Positions 19,845 to 30,610 of a stretch of DNA of 64,000 nucleotides are shown here, in pieces. The position numbers and the translations under genes are program-made. Source of the stretch: Bemisia tabaci. Taxonomy: Eukaryota > Arthropoda > Insecta > Hemiptera > Aleyrodidae. Location of the stretch: NCBI RefSeq assembly GCF_918797505.1, contig NC_092795.1:6357434-6421433 (forward strand). Direction: 5' to 3'. The notes beneath the pieces were generated by a model. That model was given only the letters and a program-made list of their open reading frames with translations. It did no database searches and was not told the DNA's origin. Position 1 is the stretch's first letter. The number at the start of each line of letters is the position of its first letter.

Positions 19845-20017
19845 AATTGTGAATATTATTTTCCAACATTTTCAAACAATTTTGTAAGCAATTCAATCTA
19901 TAATCTCTGAAAATTTCAAGGGAAAATATGCATGAATGATGTAAAAAAAACATGTTTTATCAAGGGCAATTTGGCAATTTTCGAATGTTCATACGGCGCT
20001 CTTCTTTAGCACGGCAG
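19845..20017. repeat. CTGCCGTGCTAAGG foldback, right half
   Basis: CTGAAAATTTCAAGGGAAAA, then GGCAATTTGGCAATTTTCGAATG and ATACGGCGCTCTTCTTTAGCACGGCAG. Confidence 0.8.
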
Positions 20018-20086
20018 AATTCTGCAACATCGCAAACGGAGATACGTGGTTTCGCACTTCGAACATCGATAACTATACAGCATTTT

Positions 20087-20211
20087 GCGATTTGGAACTA
20101 TAAATTCTGGCTCTTCTGGAAAAACTTTATGTGCATAGGGAAACTTAATGGCACATACGTCGTTTTTAAACCGGGCTAGAATTTATAGTTCCAAATTGCA
20201 AAATTTGGTCC
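20087..20211. repeat. Foldback MITE with TTTGCAATTTGGAAC ends (copy 1)
   Basis: CATTTTGCGATTTGGAACTA and TAGTTCCAAATTGCAAAA are inverted, TAAATTCTGGCTC pairs with GGGCTAGAATTTA, and a TGTGCAT..GGCACATA loop lies between. Same as 55378-55514; a diverged relative is at 34560-34691. Confidence 0.85.
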
Positions 20212-20350
20212 AAGTGACAGGTGCGGACTCTCTCAATGTGAGACTGAGGCGCCCCCAAACTTGATTCAGAGCCCTCGATCCCCTAATTCCGTAAATTATT
20301 TTCAACGGAGGAGCAGACCAGTCTCCCGGGGGGTGAGATTCGTTCACGCT

Positions 20351-20515
20351 CAGTGGCGTGGCGTGATTTGCGATGTATCGGTTGTTATGCCATTTAAACC
20401 TATGGTAAAGAATCGATCATTAAGGTGTTTGCAGCGAACACCCTGTTTATCGATCCTTTTCCATAGGTTTAAATGGCATAACAATCGATAAATCGCAAAG
20501 TACCCCACGCCACTG
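20351..20515. mobile_element. hAT-like MITE, copy 3
   Basis: CAGTGGCGTGGCGTG start, CCCCACGCCACTG end and an almost perfectly paired 165-bp body. The flanking octamers TTCACGCT (20343-20350) and TCCACGCT (20516-20523) match at 7 of 8 positions, consistent with an 8-bp target duplication. Confidence 0.9.
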
Positions 20516-20586
20516 TCCACGCTCGACGGTCAATATCAGGCAAAACTCCCGAAAGAGCATAAAACGCGAGACCTGCATGCAGAGCG

Positions 20587-20829
20587 CTGCCGTGCTAAGG
20601 AAGAACGCCGTATGGACATTCGAGAGTTGCCAAATTTCCTTCGATAAAATGTTCATTTTTGAGGAAAGTTATGAATATTTTTCCTCAAATTTTCAGGAGC
20701 TTTGGGTGAAATTGCGAGCAAAAATATTGGAAAGAGAATATTCATAAGTTTACCAGGAAATTCGTGTTTTACCAAGGGAAATTTGGCAACGCCTGGAGGC
20801 TCATACGGCGTTCTTCCTTAGCACGGCAG
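20587..20829. mobile_element. CTGCCGTGCTAAGG foldback, best complete copy
   Basis: A 243-bp element with ends CTGCCGTGCTAAGGAAGAAC and GTTCTTCCTTAGCACGGCAG, pairing on through CGCCGTATG and TTGCCAAATTTCC. AGAGCG lies immediately before (20581-20586) and after (20830-20835), a likely 6-bp target duplication. About 18 whole or partial copies occur in the window, making this the dominant family. Non-coding. Confidence 0.9.
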
Positions 20830-20839
20830 AGAGCGGGGC

Positions 20840-21660
20840 AAACAGTTAAGCTTTCGCAATAAAAACTCGTGAGAGGTGAAGTGGGCTTCGTAAAGTCCCG
20901 GCTCTCGTAACTCAGACTTGAGCCTGGACGGTTGGCTCTGCCCTCTGCGTCCGCAGCGACTTGAAACGAAAACGTATTTATTTAATTCTGACTGGTGTAA
21001 TTACTGCCGAACACGGCCGCCGCTTCGAGGAGGAAATCGCCTCAGCGCCACGGCGGATTTTTTCAACCCTCCGGAGCAGTCTGGTGACCTCGGGTGCGAC
21101 CTCTCAGAGAAGCTTCATATATTTACAGATCCGAGGATCCTTGAAGCGAACCGGTGAATGATTAGCAGAAATTACGCGGGCCTTAATTGACGACGGTCTC
21201 TCCGATGAGAAGTCGAATGTATGGGGATGTTGGTTGGTGTGCTCGCAAGGGTGGACCGGAACAGGTGGAAATTTGTGTTGCCCTGCTATTTTTCTTGAAC
21301 GTATCTGATAGCTAGACTGGGTTCCTCCTGGGAGGAGACGCAGGGGACGTCCAGCAAAATCGTGGATAGGTGGCACTCAAGATGAAATTACAAGATGCCA
21401 TTTACCAGATGTCCCCTGGGTTGATGGACAAGAGTGGCGATTAGGTGTCGCAGAGCGCCCGGGCGCGCTGTAAAAGCGACTTGAATGTATGTATTTGAAG
21501 TAAGGCGCTTCTCAAGAAGAAGGTTCCTTTGGAGCAAAATGAGTAGAAGTACTGATACATTATCATTACTGTAACCTCTTTGATCCCTTAATATTTAAAA
21601 ATGTCGCTCTCTAAATGATGAAAAAATCGATGAGCTCAATTATTCATTCATTTCTTCGAA
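20840..21660. other. Unique stretch with a GC-rich part
   Basis: No repeat match. GC-rich near 20990-21120. Short open frames on both strands without recognisable features. Confidence 0.35.
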
Positions 21661-21679
21661 AGCCGCATTGGACAGTAAT

Positions 21680-21875
21680 GCGCCTTCATTTAACCAATTA
21701 TGCAACAAATACACCCTGACGTTCGAATTGTTGCTCGTTATGCGCCTTTCAATTGTGTAATTTTTTTCTACGGCCTACGCTGCATTGGATGGTGGTGCGC
21801 CTTCAATCGATCGGTTATACTACAAATATACCCGGACGTTCGTATAGTTGCCCATCAAGCGCCTTCCGATTGTCA
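21680..21875 (+). repeat. Two-unit tandem of the GCGCCTTCA repeat
   Basis: Units start at 21680 and 21797 (117 bp apart). Each has GCGCCTTCA, then GACGTTCG and a GTTGC..AT/GCGCCTT stretch. Diverged relatives of the 90-bp array at 30611-30870. Confidence 0.7.
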
Positions 21876-22180
21876 ATTTTTTTAATCACAAAAAAAGTGT
21901 AAATGCCATATGAATAACCGTGCGTTATTTCAGCTGTTTTACTGCATATTTTGATCGATCTGCTATCAAAGCGGTATTCGCAGTATTGCGGCTTTTTATT
22001 TTTAATTTAGGATATAGCATATTCTAATTCAGTGTTTACAAAACTCTATCGTGTTATTTCTAAAATACGGTTTGTATTATGCAATACAAAAATAAAGACG
22101 GGTGAACATTGACTAAATTTGTCTACGTCTCACCTGCAAATGCACGACTTGTGAGATATATAACTGTACCGTTAGAAACA

Positions 22181-22205
22181 AAAAAAAAAAAAAAAAAAAA
22201 AAAAA
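22181..22205 (+). repeat. Poly(A) run
   Basis: About 25 As followed by CACG. It may be the tail of a retroposed sequence, but nothing upstream is recognisable. Confidence 0.8.
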
Positions 22206-22259
22206 CACGAAAACGCAAGATCTTTTCCTTAGAGCCGCGGTTTTTACGCTGGGAATCTT

Positions 22260-22700
22260 AAATTATGACAGCTTTAATATTGTTTGATGCTTTCGAGAGT
22301 TTTTTGTCCCAAAACGATCATAGATTATCCCTCAGCTTCCTGGTATCAATAACTCGATTGCGAGTTTTTGCGAACGGTGGTCTCGTTTTTCGTGAAGATT
22401 TCAGCTTACATTCTAAATTGAAGCCGGTTCCCACCCTTTTTTTCATCTGTGAATGGAGGATTGGTAAAGCTCACGATGCACCGGAAGGAAATAAGAGGAG
22501 TCACATGGGCTTTGTGAGGAATGACCCAGACGCCGGGAGGCCGGATCGCCGAACGGGTGGCCTCAGAGCCATGAAAAACCCTCGTCGTCGGAAATGAGGC
22601 GTAAAATTGAAACAAACCAGGACGGCGGGGCGAAATTCGGAGTTGCGACGGCGAAACTCAAGTTCTGTTGCAGCCGAGTTCTGCGCCGCGCTGGATATAA
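22260..22700. other. Unique stretch, no gene recognised
   Basis: Open frames on both strands overlap and continue into the next repeat. None can be supported. Confidence 0.35.
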
Positions 22701-22708
22701 CACCAGAG

Positions 22709-23226
22709 CTGCTGTGCTTAGTAAGAACGCCGTATGAGCATTCGAATGTTGCCAAATTACCTCTCTCAACATATTTATTTTTGAAGAAACTTATGAATAT
22801 TTTCATATTTCATACTTCATATTTTCATATTTTCGGGTCTGAATCCCGGTAGTGGCGTCAAATTTTCACGGAATTGACAAGTAGATCTGCAGGAACAGGC
22901 TGTACTCGGCCTTAATCCCTGAAAATTTGAAAGGCCTGGAGCATGGATGTCCCTATCGCTCTGTTGTCTAAGGACATTAAATCTCTGTCTATAGTTAGCT
23001 GTAGACCTCTGAGAAGAGGTATAAGCCATTAAACCTGAAAAAAAAAAAAATAATCATAATAATATTTTTCTTTGACTTGAGCAGACACCTTAGATCGAAT
23101 TACACGTAAAATACCCTGAAAAATTGGAAAGAAAATATTTACAAATTTTCCCTCAAATTCGTGATTTGTTAAAGGAGATTTGGCACCGTCTGGAGGCTCA
23201 TACGGCGTTTTTCCTGAGCACGGCAG
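22709..23226. repeat. CTGCCGTGCTAAGG foldback split by a SINE-like insert
   Basis: Left half from CTGCTGTGCTTAGTAAGAAC, right half ending CGTTTTTCCTGAGCACGGCAG, separated by 22843-23052. AGAG flanks both ends (CAGAG before, AGAGAAG after). Confidence 0.85.
22843..23052 (+). mobile_element. tRNA-SINE-like insertion with A-rich tail
   Basis: Begins GGGTCTGAATCCCGG, close to a Pol III B box (GGTTCGAATCC type), continues GTAGTGGCGTCAAATTTTCA and ends in a 13-A tail followed by an AT-rich simple sequence. The second copy, on the minus strand at 63211-63368, has GGTTTCAAATCCCGG at the same place and about 70-75% similarity by eye. An A box is not visible, so the copy is 5'-truncated or the tRNA origin is wrong. 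Confidence 0.6.
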
Positions 23227-23654
23227 AGAGAAGGTCCTCCCGTCCTGAAAGTAATATGTATCGGTGCCGACCTTTCGAAATTCATGAGCTTTAAGATGGA
23301 ACTTTTTGTGTGACATTGTGACGATCTCGAGAAAATCGGATCTAAAAAATGCACTTTTCGTCCAGTTCTCGTTCTTTCATTTCCTATTTTTTTTTAATAA
23401 TGCTTGTAAAACGGCTGGAATTTTTTCCTAATCCAATTTCTTCGAAATTGGCACTTAGAAACTTCGATTCTAATAACTCATCTAACTCAGGAGATCGTAA
23501 GGAACATCAAATAAGAAAAATCTCGAAATTTTGCCGGCGCCGAATTTTTCATGATTCCGTCCGTAGTCTTTTCATGATATAACAAAAGAATAAATTCCAT
23601 GCATTCTCACAGGAATAAGTATCCTGTAATCTCTCATGAAGAACGATTTTTATG

Positions 23655-23895
23655 GAATTTCATGGACATGAATTTAATTTATTTTCTCAGGATTTTCATG
23701 AAATTCATTGTATTTTCACAGGATTAATTTCCATGAAATTCAATATATTTCTACGGGATTAAATTTCATGAATTTTAATTTTTTTTCCACAGGATTACAG
23801 TTCATGAACTTTAACATATTTTCACAGGATTAAATTTCACGAAATTTAATATATTTTCAGAAGGTTAAATTTCATGAAATTTCACATATTTAGGG
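23655..23895. repeat. About 35-bp minisatellite, six or more units
   Basis: Repeated units of the form TTTTCACAGGATTAAATTTC followed by ATGAAATTTAATATA, each with a few substitutions. Weaker similarity continues upstream to about 23590. Confidence 0.85.
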
Positions 23896-24240
23896 GCGAA
23901 AGCTTAAAGAAATGGTAAGAAGCGTGGCAATTGCGGGCGATTGAAGTTAACGTTGTACGGCGAACAAGCGGCACGCTCTTTTTATTGCCTCTCATCCACG
24001 CATAAAAAGAAGCCCTTGCGGATCGCGGAATCACCCTCTTGACTTTCCTCACCATTAAATTGTTTCCGCACCCCTCTACGTTTTTTTTCCGAGAAATACT
24101 TTCAACGAGCTAAGCTCCCCGATGCACCTTCAGATACACAGGTTTACACAGGTACTCTGATCCGACATAAATAAGTATCCCCCATTGGTAGAGCAAAGTG
24201 GGCTCGTCAAAGAATTGAAAGGAGAGGACTGACGACAGAG
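23896..24240. other. Unique stretch, nothing recognised
   Basis: No repeat match and no supported coding segment. Confidence 0.4.
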
Positions 24241-24242
24241 GC

Positions 24243-24440
24243 AGTGCCGTATGACGGAAAAAGGTCGCTTGAGCTTCCAAACGTTGCCATTTTTCCTTGC
24301 AGAAAAACTGTGTTTATTGGGAATATTCTGCTTATGCTTCCTTCAATTTTTAGGATACTTTTTTCGCAATTTTACATAAAGTATTTAAACATTTCAAGGA
24401 AAAATATGCCTAAGTTTCCTCAAAATTAATATTTTATCAG
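24243..24440. repeat. CTGCCGTGCTAAGG foldback, diverged left part
   Basis: TGCCGTATGACGGAAAAAGG, then AACGTTGCCATTTTTCC and a central AATTTCAAGGAAAAATATGCC type segment. No clear right end. Confidence 0.55.
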
Positions 24441-24449
24441 GAGAGAGCA

Positions 24450-25290
24450 TTTTGAATAATTTTATAGAGGAAACCAGGAGGGGTGACAATAAAAAATTAG
24501 GACTAGGGAATGAACCGAGTTCAACAAAGAAAGCACCAGATCACATAAAGACCAAACCGAGAAAAACGTACGAGTTTGAAGTTTTACTTCCCCATAACAC
24601 TCAGCGTTAAGGACAATGCTTGAACTACTATTTTTACGTTCAAAATAATTTCCCCCAACTTCGATTATTTGACAGGAGAAAATTTACGACTAGTTAATTT
24701 CAAGACTATTCCTAACTCATCTTTTTCCCGACATGAGACTCTGCGCGTCTCTATTCAAGTAAGAATTTAATTTTTCTCGCCACAATACATAAATGTCAAT
24801 GATGGCGGGTAAAGAAAAAAAATCCTCTTGAAAACTTTGGGTGTGCTCGCAGTAGCAGTCTGGTCCTTTCGATCAAACGGGCCATGTTATTACAGGAAAA
24901 TATAGGATAAAACCTGAGGCCGAAGGCGTACATCGTAAACTGAGGCAAAACGTCCGTAGGAGGCACTCCGACTCTCAAGCAATAACGCTAATTCCGCCTC
25001 TTGTGAGCCATAAAATGTTTTTTTAGCAACCCTTGTCATCAGATCTGAATGTCGCCCTCAGCCTCCTCGCCTTCTCCTCAGCATGCTCGCAGACCGTATA
25101 AAAATTAGCTCCATGCAGGAATTTTTGTCGTAATATTTTCCTGTATTTAATGGCGGTCCTAAAATAAGCGCCCCTTATTTACACTGCTCCAGCTTGTTTC
25201 TTTCTCCCTCGCTCTCTTTCTCCGCGCCATTTTCACAATTTGCGCCGTTTTTATATTATTCGGGAACTTGAAATAGAACTTTATCTTAGG
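24450..25290. other. Unique stretch, no gene recognised
   Basis: Includes a CCGAGTTCAACAAAGAAAGC stretch that recurs in changed form near 28468, so part is an old repeat. Nothing else supported. Confidence 0.35.
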
Positions 25291-25297
25291 TGCAATT

Positions 25298-25546
25298 TGG
25301 ATCGCGCTAAGCAGAAAGGAACCAAGCCACATCAGCTATTGCCAGATTTGACTGGGCAATTTAATATTTTACGTAAATACGGTTGCTCGGATTTTTGTCC
25401 AAATTTCAGTGAATTTTCTGCATATTACGAACCAAATTCCTTAAAATTTTCAAAGAAATCCTCACAAAATTTCTCTTGTAAAAAAGTAAATTGCCCAATT
25501 CATTTGGTAGTAGCTGATGTGGCTTTGTTCCTTTCTGCTAAACGTC
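25298..25546. repeat. GGACCGCG foldback element (near-complete)
   Basis: GCTAAGCAGAAAGGAACCAAGC and its complement GTTCCTTTCTGCTAA bound the element. CCACATCAGCTATTGCCAG pairs with TAGTAGCTGATGTGG. This copy shows the uninterrupted centre used to define the insertion at 5680. Confidence 0.9.
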
Positions 25547-25559
25547 GTCCCTTGGTGTG

Positions 25560-26515
25560 CGTGTAGGTCGCAAGCTTGTCGAGCTTTTGCAAGATTTTTG
25601 AATAGGTGCGATCAAATAAACGAGTTTTGTCGATTTTGCAACTGCAAAAACGCAAATCTCATTTGCGGAGGTTCAAAATCTCCGTTTCCGTTTTATTTTA
25701 TCTAAGGAGAATGAATCAACTCAAAGGAGAATTTGCAGGCGTTTTAGATTTTCCTAGATTAAAGAGTTAACAGAGCAGGAAAAACAAAGATCTGGATGAA
25801 ACAAAAAAAAATATAATAATAATAATCCCAATTGGATTAAAAAGTACATAAAATCCACAATTTCCCAAAAGACTCATTAATACATGACCAGAGAGTATGT
25901 TATAGGTATCAACCGAATATTATACACTACCTTCAAAAACTTTGTTCGATCTTTTAACTCAAACCACGTCGACTTCGTACGTCAGGTGCGGCGCGGGATA
26001 GTTAGAAATCTTTTCACATCTGAAACTGAGTTATCTGAGGAGATATCGAGAAATGAACAGTGAGCAGGGAGATCAAAAGTTATTCAAGTAGCGGGAAGCA
26101 TGTACACGCTGCCGGTACAAAGAGGAAAATTATTTTAATCATCGTCTGTTCAACTTCGTCCAACTTCCGAGTTGGAGTCTTCGTTTTCAATGTGCGTTCA
26201 ATGTTCGAAGATGAAAATCCGCAAACTTTACATGATTTTACTTCACTGCCAACCAATAAGTAAGAGAGCAATCTTTGTAGTTGAGCTTCACTTCGCAACT
26301 TCTCGTTTTTTCGCTTTGAATCGAAGCCTAATGCTCTAAACGAGATTAACAAGTTTGAATAAAGCAAATTTCAGAAACTTATAGAGCACGCTGAACGCCG
26401 GCCGCCAGTAAGAGTGAATTCTATAATTAATTCTCGCATTATGCATCGATTATAATAACTTTATAGGAAAGGAGGATTGCAGGATTAACGACTAATTTGT
26501 CTGCTTTTTTTGTTG
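25560..26515. other. Unique stretch, no gene recognised
   Basis: Around 26060-26370 both strands have open frames of 67-95 codons with ordinary composition, but no domain, splice or repeat evidence favours either. Confidence 0.3.
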
Positions 26516-26522
26516 TTCGCAG

Positions 26523-26579
26523 GTTCGTGATCATTTTAAGTGTTACCGCAACAATGGGGAAAAAGTGCCCTTACTAAAG
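26523..26579 (+). CDS. Candidate 57-nt mini-exon
   Basis: Preceded by a branch-point-like GACTAAT, then a T-rich tract ending GTTGTTCGCAG, and followed by GTAAGAAT, a strong donor. The 57 nt are exactly 19 codons and open in phase 0 (VRDHFKCYRNNGEKVPLLK). Of all short segments in the window this has the best splice context. Unique here. No protein family recognised. It would fit a + strand gene with very long introns, together with 10041-10081 and 52259-52303. Confidence 0.35.
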
Positions 26580-26589
26580 GTAAGAATCA

Positions 26590-27600
26590 CATAACCGCAC
26601 AAATATTGGGCTAAGTCATACTATGAGAGGCAACATGATTGATTCTGATCTACTTTTCAACTCTCCGTTGAGTCCGGGAAAAGTACTCTAAAATATCCAA
26701 AAATCGCAAGATCTTCTAAATAATCGCGATTTGTTCTACCTATGAGCATTTTGGTCGGTTAATCTCCATCAAACGTCGAAATTAAAACAAATTACAAGAA
26801 TTGAAAACTCAAAAATGTTTATTTTGGAATTGACGCTTTATCAGAGGAAGACATTCTTTCATCGGAGATTGTACCTCCCTAGCCAAGTGCTAAACCAAAA
26901 GTCTAGTATTTAGATTCTTATTTTTTCTGTATATTTTTTTTTTCTGCATCGCCGATTAAGTATGACCAGATGACTATCCAAAACATTTCGGGTTGTATAT
27001 TTGAAAGTTTAAGCGTTGTTTATATCCATCCTCCATGTTTTTAACCTTGTTCCCTTTTCATTGCCACGGGCTGTTGTGTTCAATATATTTAATCTCATTA
27101 TTTTCTGTGATTCCTCGTGAGATTTCTGATTCGTTGATATCAGCAATACAACATCAATGCCCCTCTTCTATTCAAAATCTCTTTTGATCATTCAGATGCA
27201 CTTCGCTTCATTACTTCCCGCCGCGGGCAAAGCAGGACAATTTTTCGCCGACAAGAGCGCCAGGTAATCGCGCGCAGCAATATTTGTCGAATTTCAGTGC
27301 CGGAAACTTGATATTTATCGTCACAGGGGCATTGTTGAGTAAAAGCACAGGGATGAGCACTCGGCCGTTCCGAGCGGAAACCGCGTAAGTCGAGGGGAGA
27401 CCCCGCGCGGATTTGCGTTTCTTGCGTAGTGCGCGCGGTGCAGGCTCTCGTGCTCGAGCCGATATGAAAATATGTGGCCATTTGTCACAAAATGGGGTCT
27501 AATTTGCCCCGGAGGTGCAATCGGAGACCCGCGCGGGCCGGGCCGGGGCGATGCGCGGCGGAAAAGCGGAAAAGCGGATTTGTTGCAGACCGTCCGGCTC
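26590..27600. other. Unique stretch, GC-rich at the right
   Basis: 26590-27180 is AT-rich with nothing recognised. 27188-27600 is CpG-rich (GCGCGGGCCGGGCCGGGGCG near 27530) with open frames on the minus strand typical of GC-rich DNA. Confidence 0.3.
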
Positions 27601-27624
27601 AACCGTTTCCGCCCAGTGATCGAG

Positions 27625-28005
27625 CTGCTCTCCTGAAGAAGAACGTCGTATGATCGTCCGAATGTTGCCAAATTTCTTCTCTGAAAATATTCTGTTTTCT
27701 TTCGAAAAAGTTATGAATATTTTCCCTTGATATTTTCAGACACTTTAGATCAATTACGAACAAAATTCTGTGAAAAATCAGAGGAAAAATGGACGCATTT
27801 CTGCCAAACGGAACTATGTGCATTAAGACATGAGCCCTGAGACCCATAAGAATATATGCATAACAGGGCTCACGCCATAATGCACATAGTTCCGTTTGGC
27901 AGAAAGACGTCCAAATATTCCTCAATTTTCCCGAAATTCCTGATTTGTTAAAGGATGGTTGGCAACGTCTGAAGGCTTATATGGTGTTCTTCCTTAGCAT
28001 GGAAG
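27625..28005. repeat. CTGCCGTGCTAAGG foldback split by a GGACG MITE
   Basis: Left arm CTGCTCTCCTGAAGAAGAAC and right arm GGTTGGCAACGTCTGAAGGC to TTCCTTAGCATGG. Between them lies a complete palindromic insertion at 27790-27913. Confidence 0.85.
27790..27913. repeat. Nested GGACG-ended foldback MITE
   Basis: TGGACGCATTTCTGCCAAAC and GTTTGGCAGAAAGACGTCCA are inverted. GGAACTATGTGCATTA pairs with TAATGCACATAGTTCC, and TGAGCCCTG with CAGGGCTCA around a short loop. It lies in a host foldback element, so it is younger than that copy. Confidence 0.95.
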
Positions 28006-28009
28006 CGTT

Positions 28010-28640
28010 TGCTCAGGGTGTTCTCTGGTTGTCAACCACGGAGACTTGTTTTTAAGCCCGTGAGCAGAGGCAAGACTGCGCTGAGGAGAATTCTCCCTGA
28101 TTTCGTACAGCCACTGAACGGTGTCAGTTTTAAGGGCCTGAAAATGTGCAGTTTTTGGTACAAAAAAAGAGAGTTATAGAAAAATACTTCAGTTTAGGTA
28201 ATGTAAGCTGTTTTTTTAAAATATTTTTATCTAAACATTACGTAACTACTAAAGATTATATTGTTACATCTGTATCTATTCACACGTATTAAGATTCTAT
28301 AATACGATTAATCTTAAATTAACGTTAACCGCAAGCTAGCTGGTCAATACGACCAAAATAATTTCAAATCTGATCCTCTCACTGCGTCTTTATATCGAAA
28401 AATGTATTTTGCGAACTTAGCCGCGGGTCAGGCGCGAAGGTCAGCGAAAGTACATGAACATGGATTGAAGTTCAACAAAGAAAGCTGCATCGACAAAGGG
28501 AGAAAAGATTAAAAGAGTAGGGTTCTGGCGACGAGATTAAGGAGAGAATGGGAAGATGACAAGGAAACGGACTTATGAGACACGATGTTGAACATTTCCT
28601 GCGCTTAGTTACAGCTGGAGATCCCGCTTCCTTCGTAGTC
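28010..28640. other. AT-rich unique stretch
   Basis: No supported gene. A short old repeat (GAAGTTCAACAAAGAAAGC at about 28467) matches 24500. Confidence 0.35.
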
Positions 28641-29084
28641 CATAGGGTGTCCCAAAAGTTCTAAACGTTTTTTCCTCTCCCGATGGACTGAAGCACACAG
28701 TTACAGAGGCTGCAGATCCAGCAATTTGGCAACACCGGATAACCCCATATAAACCTACGTTACATAATCGATTCTTGTCGGAGCACCTGGCCCCTCCAAT
28801 AATCGAAACAATTCCATAAGTTCAAAATGGAGAAAAATAACGTTGCTAATTTACTGGATCCACCTATGCACAGTTCACATTCCTGTGTTTATGGTCACTT
28901 ACGGATATTTGGAGTCAATTTTGTTTTCAGTCTGATCGACCAAAAGGACGTAGTGACAGACCAAATTCTTGGTTAAATCGACCGAAACCGTAGGTTACTT
29001 GAAGGAAGTGTCCTGTTGAACTAATTTATTTTCATTTCTCTCGGTGCCTCTCACAGGTTGCGACTTGTGAGTGGCTGGCGTATT

Positions 29085-29300
29085 AGACGACGTACCAACC
29101 ACCTATGCGATCCAAGATCCTGGTGGCTTGCGCCTGACTTTTAACGAAGTTTCAACTTTTAACCCTGAAATTTGGTCAATATGCTACCAAAAAATGTCTT
29201 CTATGAAAAATAACCAAAGAATATTAATCCCACGTTTAGGCTACCTTGACTTTTCCATCCCACATCAATACAACATTTCAGTTATTTTTTCTTACTGTGT
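29085..29300 (+). repeat. Diverged dispersed repeat shared with 13095-13317
   Basis: GATCCTGGTGGCTTGCGCCTGA, GTTTCAACTTTTAACCC, TTGGTCAATATG and a CACGTTTAGGCTACCTTG block follow the order seen at 13 kb. A 94-codon open frame over it (29071-29355) is not conserved in the other copy. Confidence 0.6.
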
Positions 29301-29345
29301 AGCGGGTACCAAATACGGTCTGTGTAGAGTGAATGCTTCAGTGAG

Positions 29346-30095
29346 CACCGATTAGACAAGACCAATCCGAGCTCTCTAGGTCAAAAACTGACCACGTTTT
29401 AGAGTTATGATAAAAAAAGTCAAACTGACCCCTTCACAATTTGTAACATTTTTTTTTTTTTTTTTTTTTTTTTTTCCCACAGAAAAAGGCAAAGATTTAA
29501 AGATTCACGTTGTTTTAGTTAGCTAATTTCACAGAATATTATCAAGATTACTACCATTTACTCATCTTTTTTGGACAACTGAACACTTTTTTCTCTCTCA
29601 AAGTATCTTCCTTCACTTCGCTTACAGCGCCGTGCAAACATTTGCGTCTTGCGGCACGTGTTGCAGTAGCGTCATCAGTACAGATCAGGGACGGAACTTT
29701 GGTGCACCATCCCTCAACAATCAAAGAATGCATTGAGCATAACTTTAGCCAGAGGAATCAGTTGAGGGGTTTGAAGGGAAAAGCGCATAAGTGCAGTTTT
29801 TGCCATTTCAAGCAATACGTGTTTGAAGTTTTGCAATTACATGTATCCGGAAAGAAGGTCCAGACTGCGTTTTTGATGCTTAATAATTGGAATTTGGGAG
29901 CGAATTCTTCACAAAATATGTATTAAGACTAGTTTTACTTGAAATCATCAATATCTCAATTTTTTCAAGAACTGCGCTTATGAACCTTGTTCTCTAAGCC
30001 CCTCAGTTCGGCTTGCCATTTTCAAAAATCTGTAACTGAGTCAATTTCGGACGATAGGAGAGCTCGGATTGGTATTGTTTTATCGGTAATTATCA
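29346..30095. repeat. Internal inverted pair inside the TA element
   Basis: GACAAGACCAATCCGAGCTC near 29356 is inverted near 30057 (GAGAGCTCGGATTGGTATTG), about 32 bp of pairing about 700 bp apart. This may mark an older element nested in the 1.5 kb element. Confidence 0.5.
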
Positions 30096-30411
30096 GCTTA
30101 TTACATTTACACCAACCGATCATATCTGCTACCGTTCGTCCGGATGAAAAAAGAGCGTTCAGTACTTCTGGGACACCCTATGCGCACTTACAGCCCTGAC
30201 TCAATCTTCTCCTTGGCCGGGATCACGCTAAGCCTACATGAGTCCACCCGAAGTCCTCATCTCTTACATTGCAGGGAGGGAGCTCTGGTGGCCAGCGGTG
30301 ATTTCCGAATCTTTCGAAAGGGAGAGTTCGTAAATGTCACAGAGATTGTATTACTCGTGGTGACGGTATTGACGTATCTAATTGAGGCGTTGCAAACTTT
30401 TGCGACACAAA

Positions 30412-30573
30412 CTTGGGCGTCGTGCTTCGCGATATATCGATTGGTCTGTCATTTAAACCTATGGAGAAGGATTGATAAACACGGTGTTCGCAACGAAAAT
30501 CTTAATAACCGATTCTTTACCAAAGCTTCAAATAGGGAAATATCGATAATCGATCATTCACGCTTCTCCACTG
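30412..30573. repeat. hAT-like MITE, copy 4
   Basis: GATATATCGATTGGTCTGTC, ATTTAAACCTATGGAGAAGG, ACGGTGTTCGCAACGAAAATC and a right end near TCACGCTTCTCCACTG align with 17215-17387. The ends are eroded and no target duplication is visible. Confidence 0.8.
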
Positions 30574-30610
30574 GCGTTTTGATTTCTAACGTCGCGTGCG
30601 CAAAGCCCTC

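Larger units (their letters stand above)
28645..30178. mobile_element. TA-flanked TIR element (GGGTGTCCCAAAAGT ends)
   Basis: A 1534-bp element with ends GGGTGTCCCAAAAGTTCT and AGTACTTCTGGGACACCC, flanked by TA at 28643-28644 and 30179-30180. Ends of this type with a TA target are typical of Tc1/mariner-related elements. No transposase is recognisable. Inside are a copy of the 13 kb repeat, a poly(T) run at about 29452-29475 and an internal inverted pair. An 82-nt match between 28928 and 29010 is simply SDRPKG-type repetition. It may be a composite built on a non-autonomous element. Confidence 0.7.

Noticed and set aside
23655..23895. CRISPR-like array suspected from regular repeats
   Set aside because: Units are contiguous and diverged with no unique spacers. 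The context is eukaryotic, so it is a minisatellite.
27188..27671. Minus-strand open frames of about 100 codons in a CpG-rich patch
   Set aside because: Several overlapping frames are open at once, as expected from GC-rich composition. Part lies in a foldback.
29642..29926. 94-codon open frame inside the TA element
   Set aside because: Competing open frame on the other strand, no transposase motif, no homology seen.
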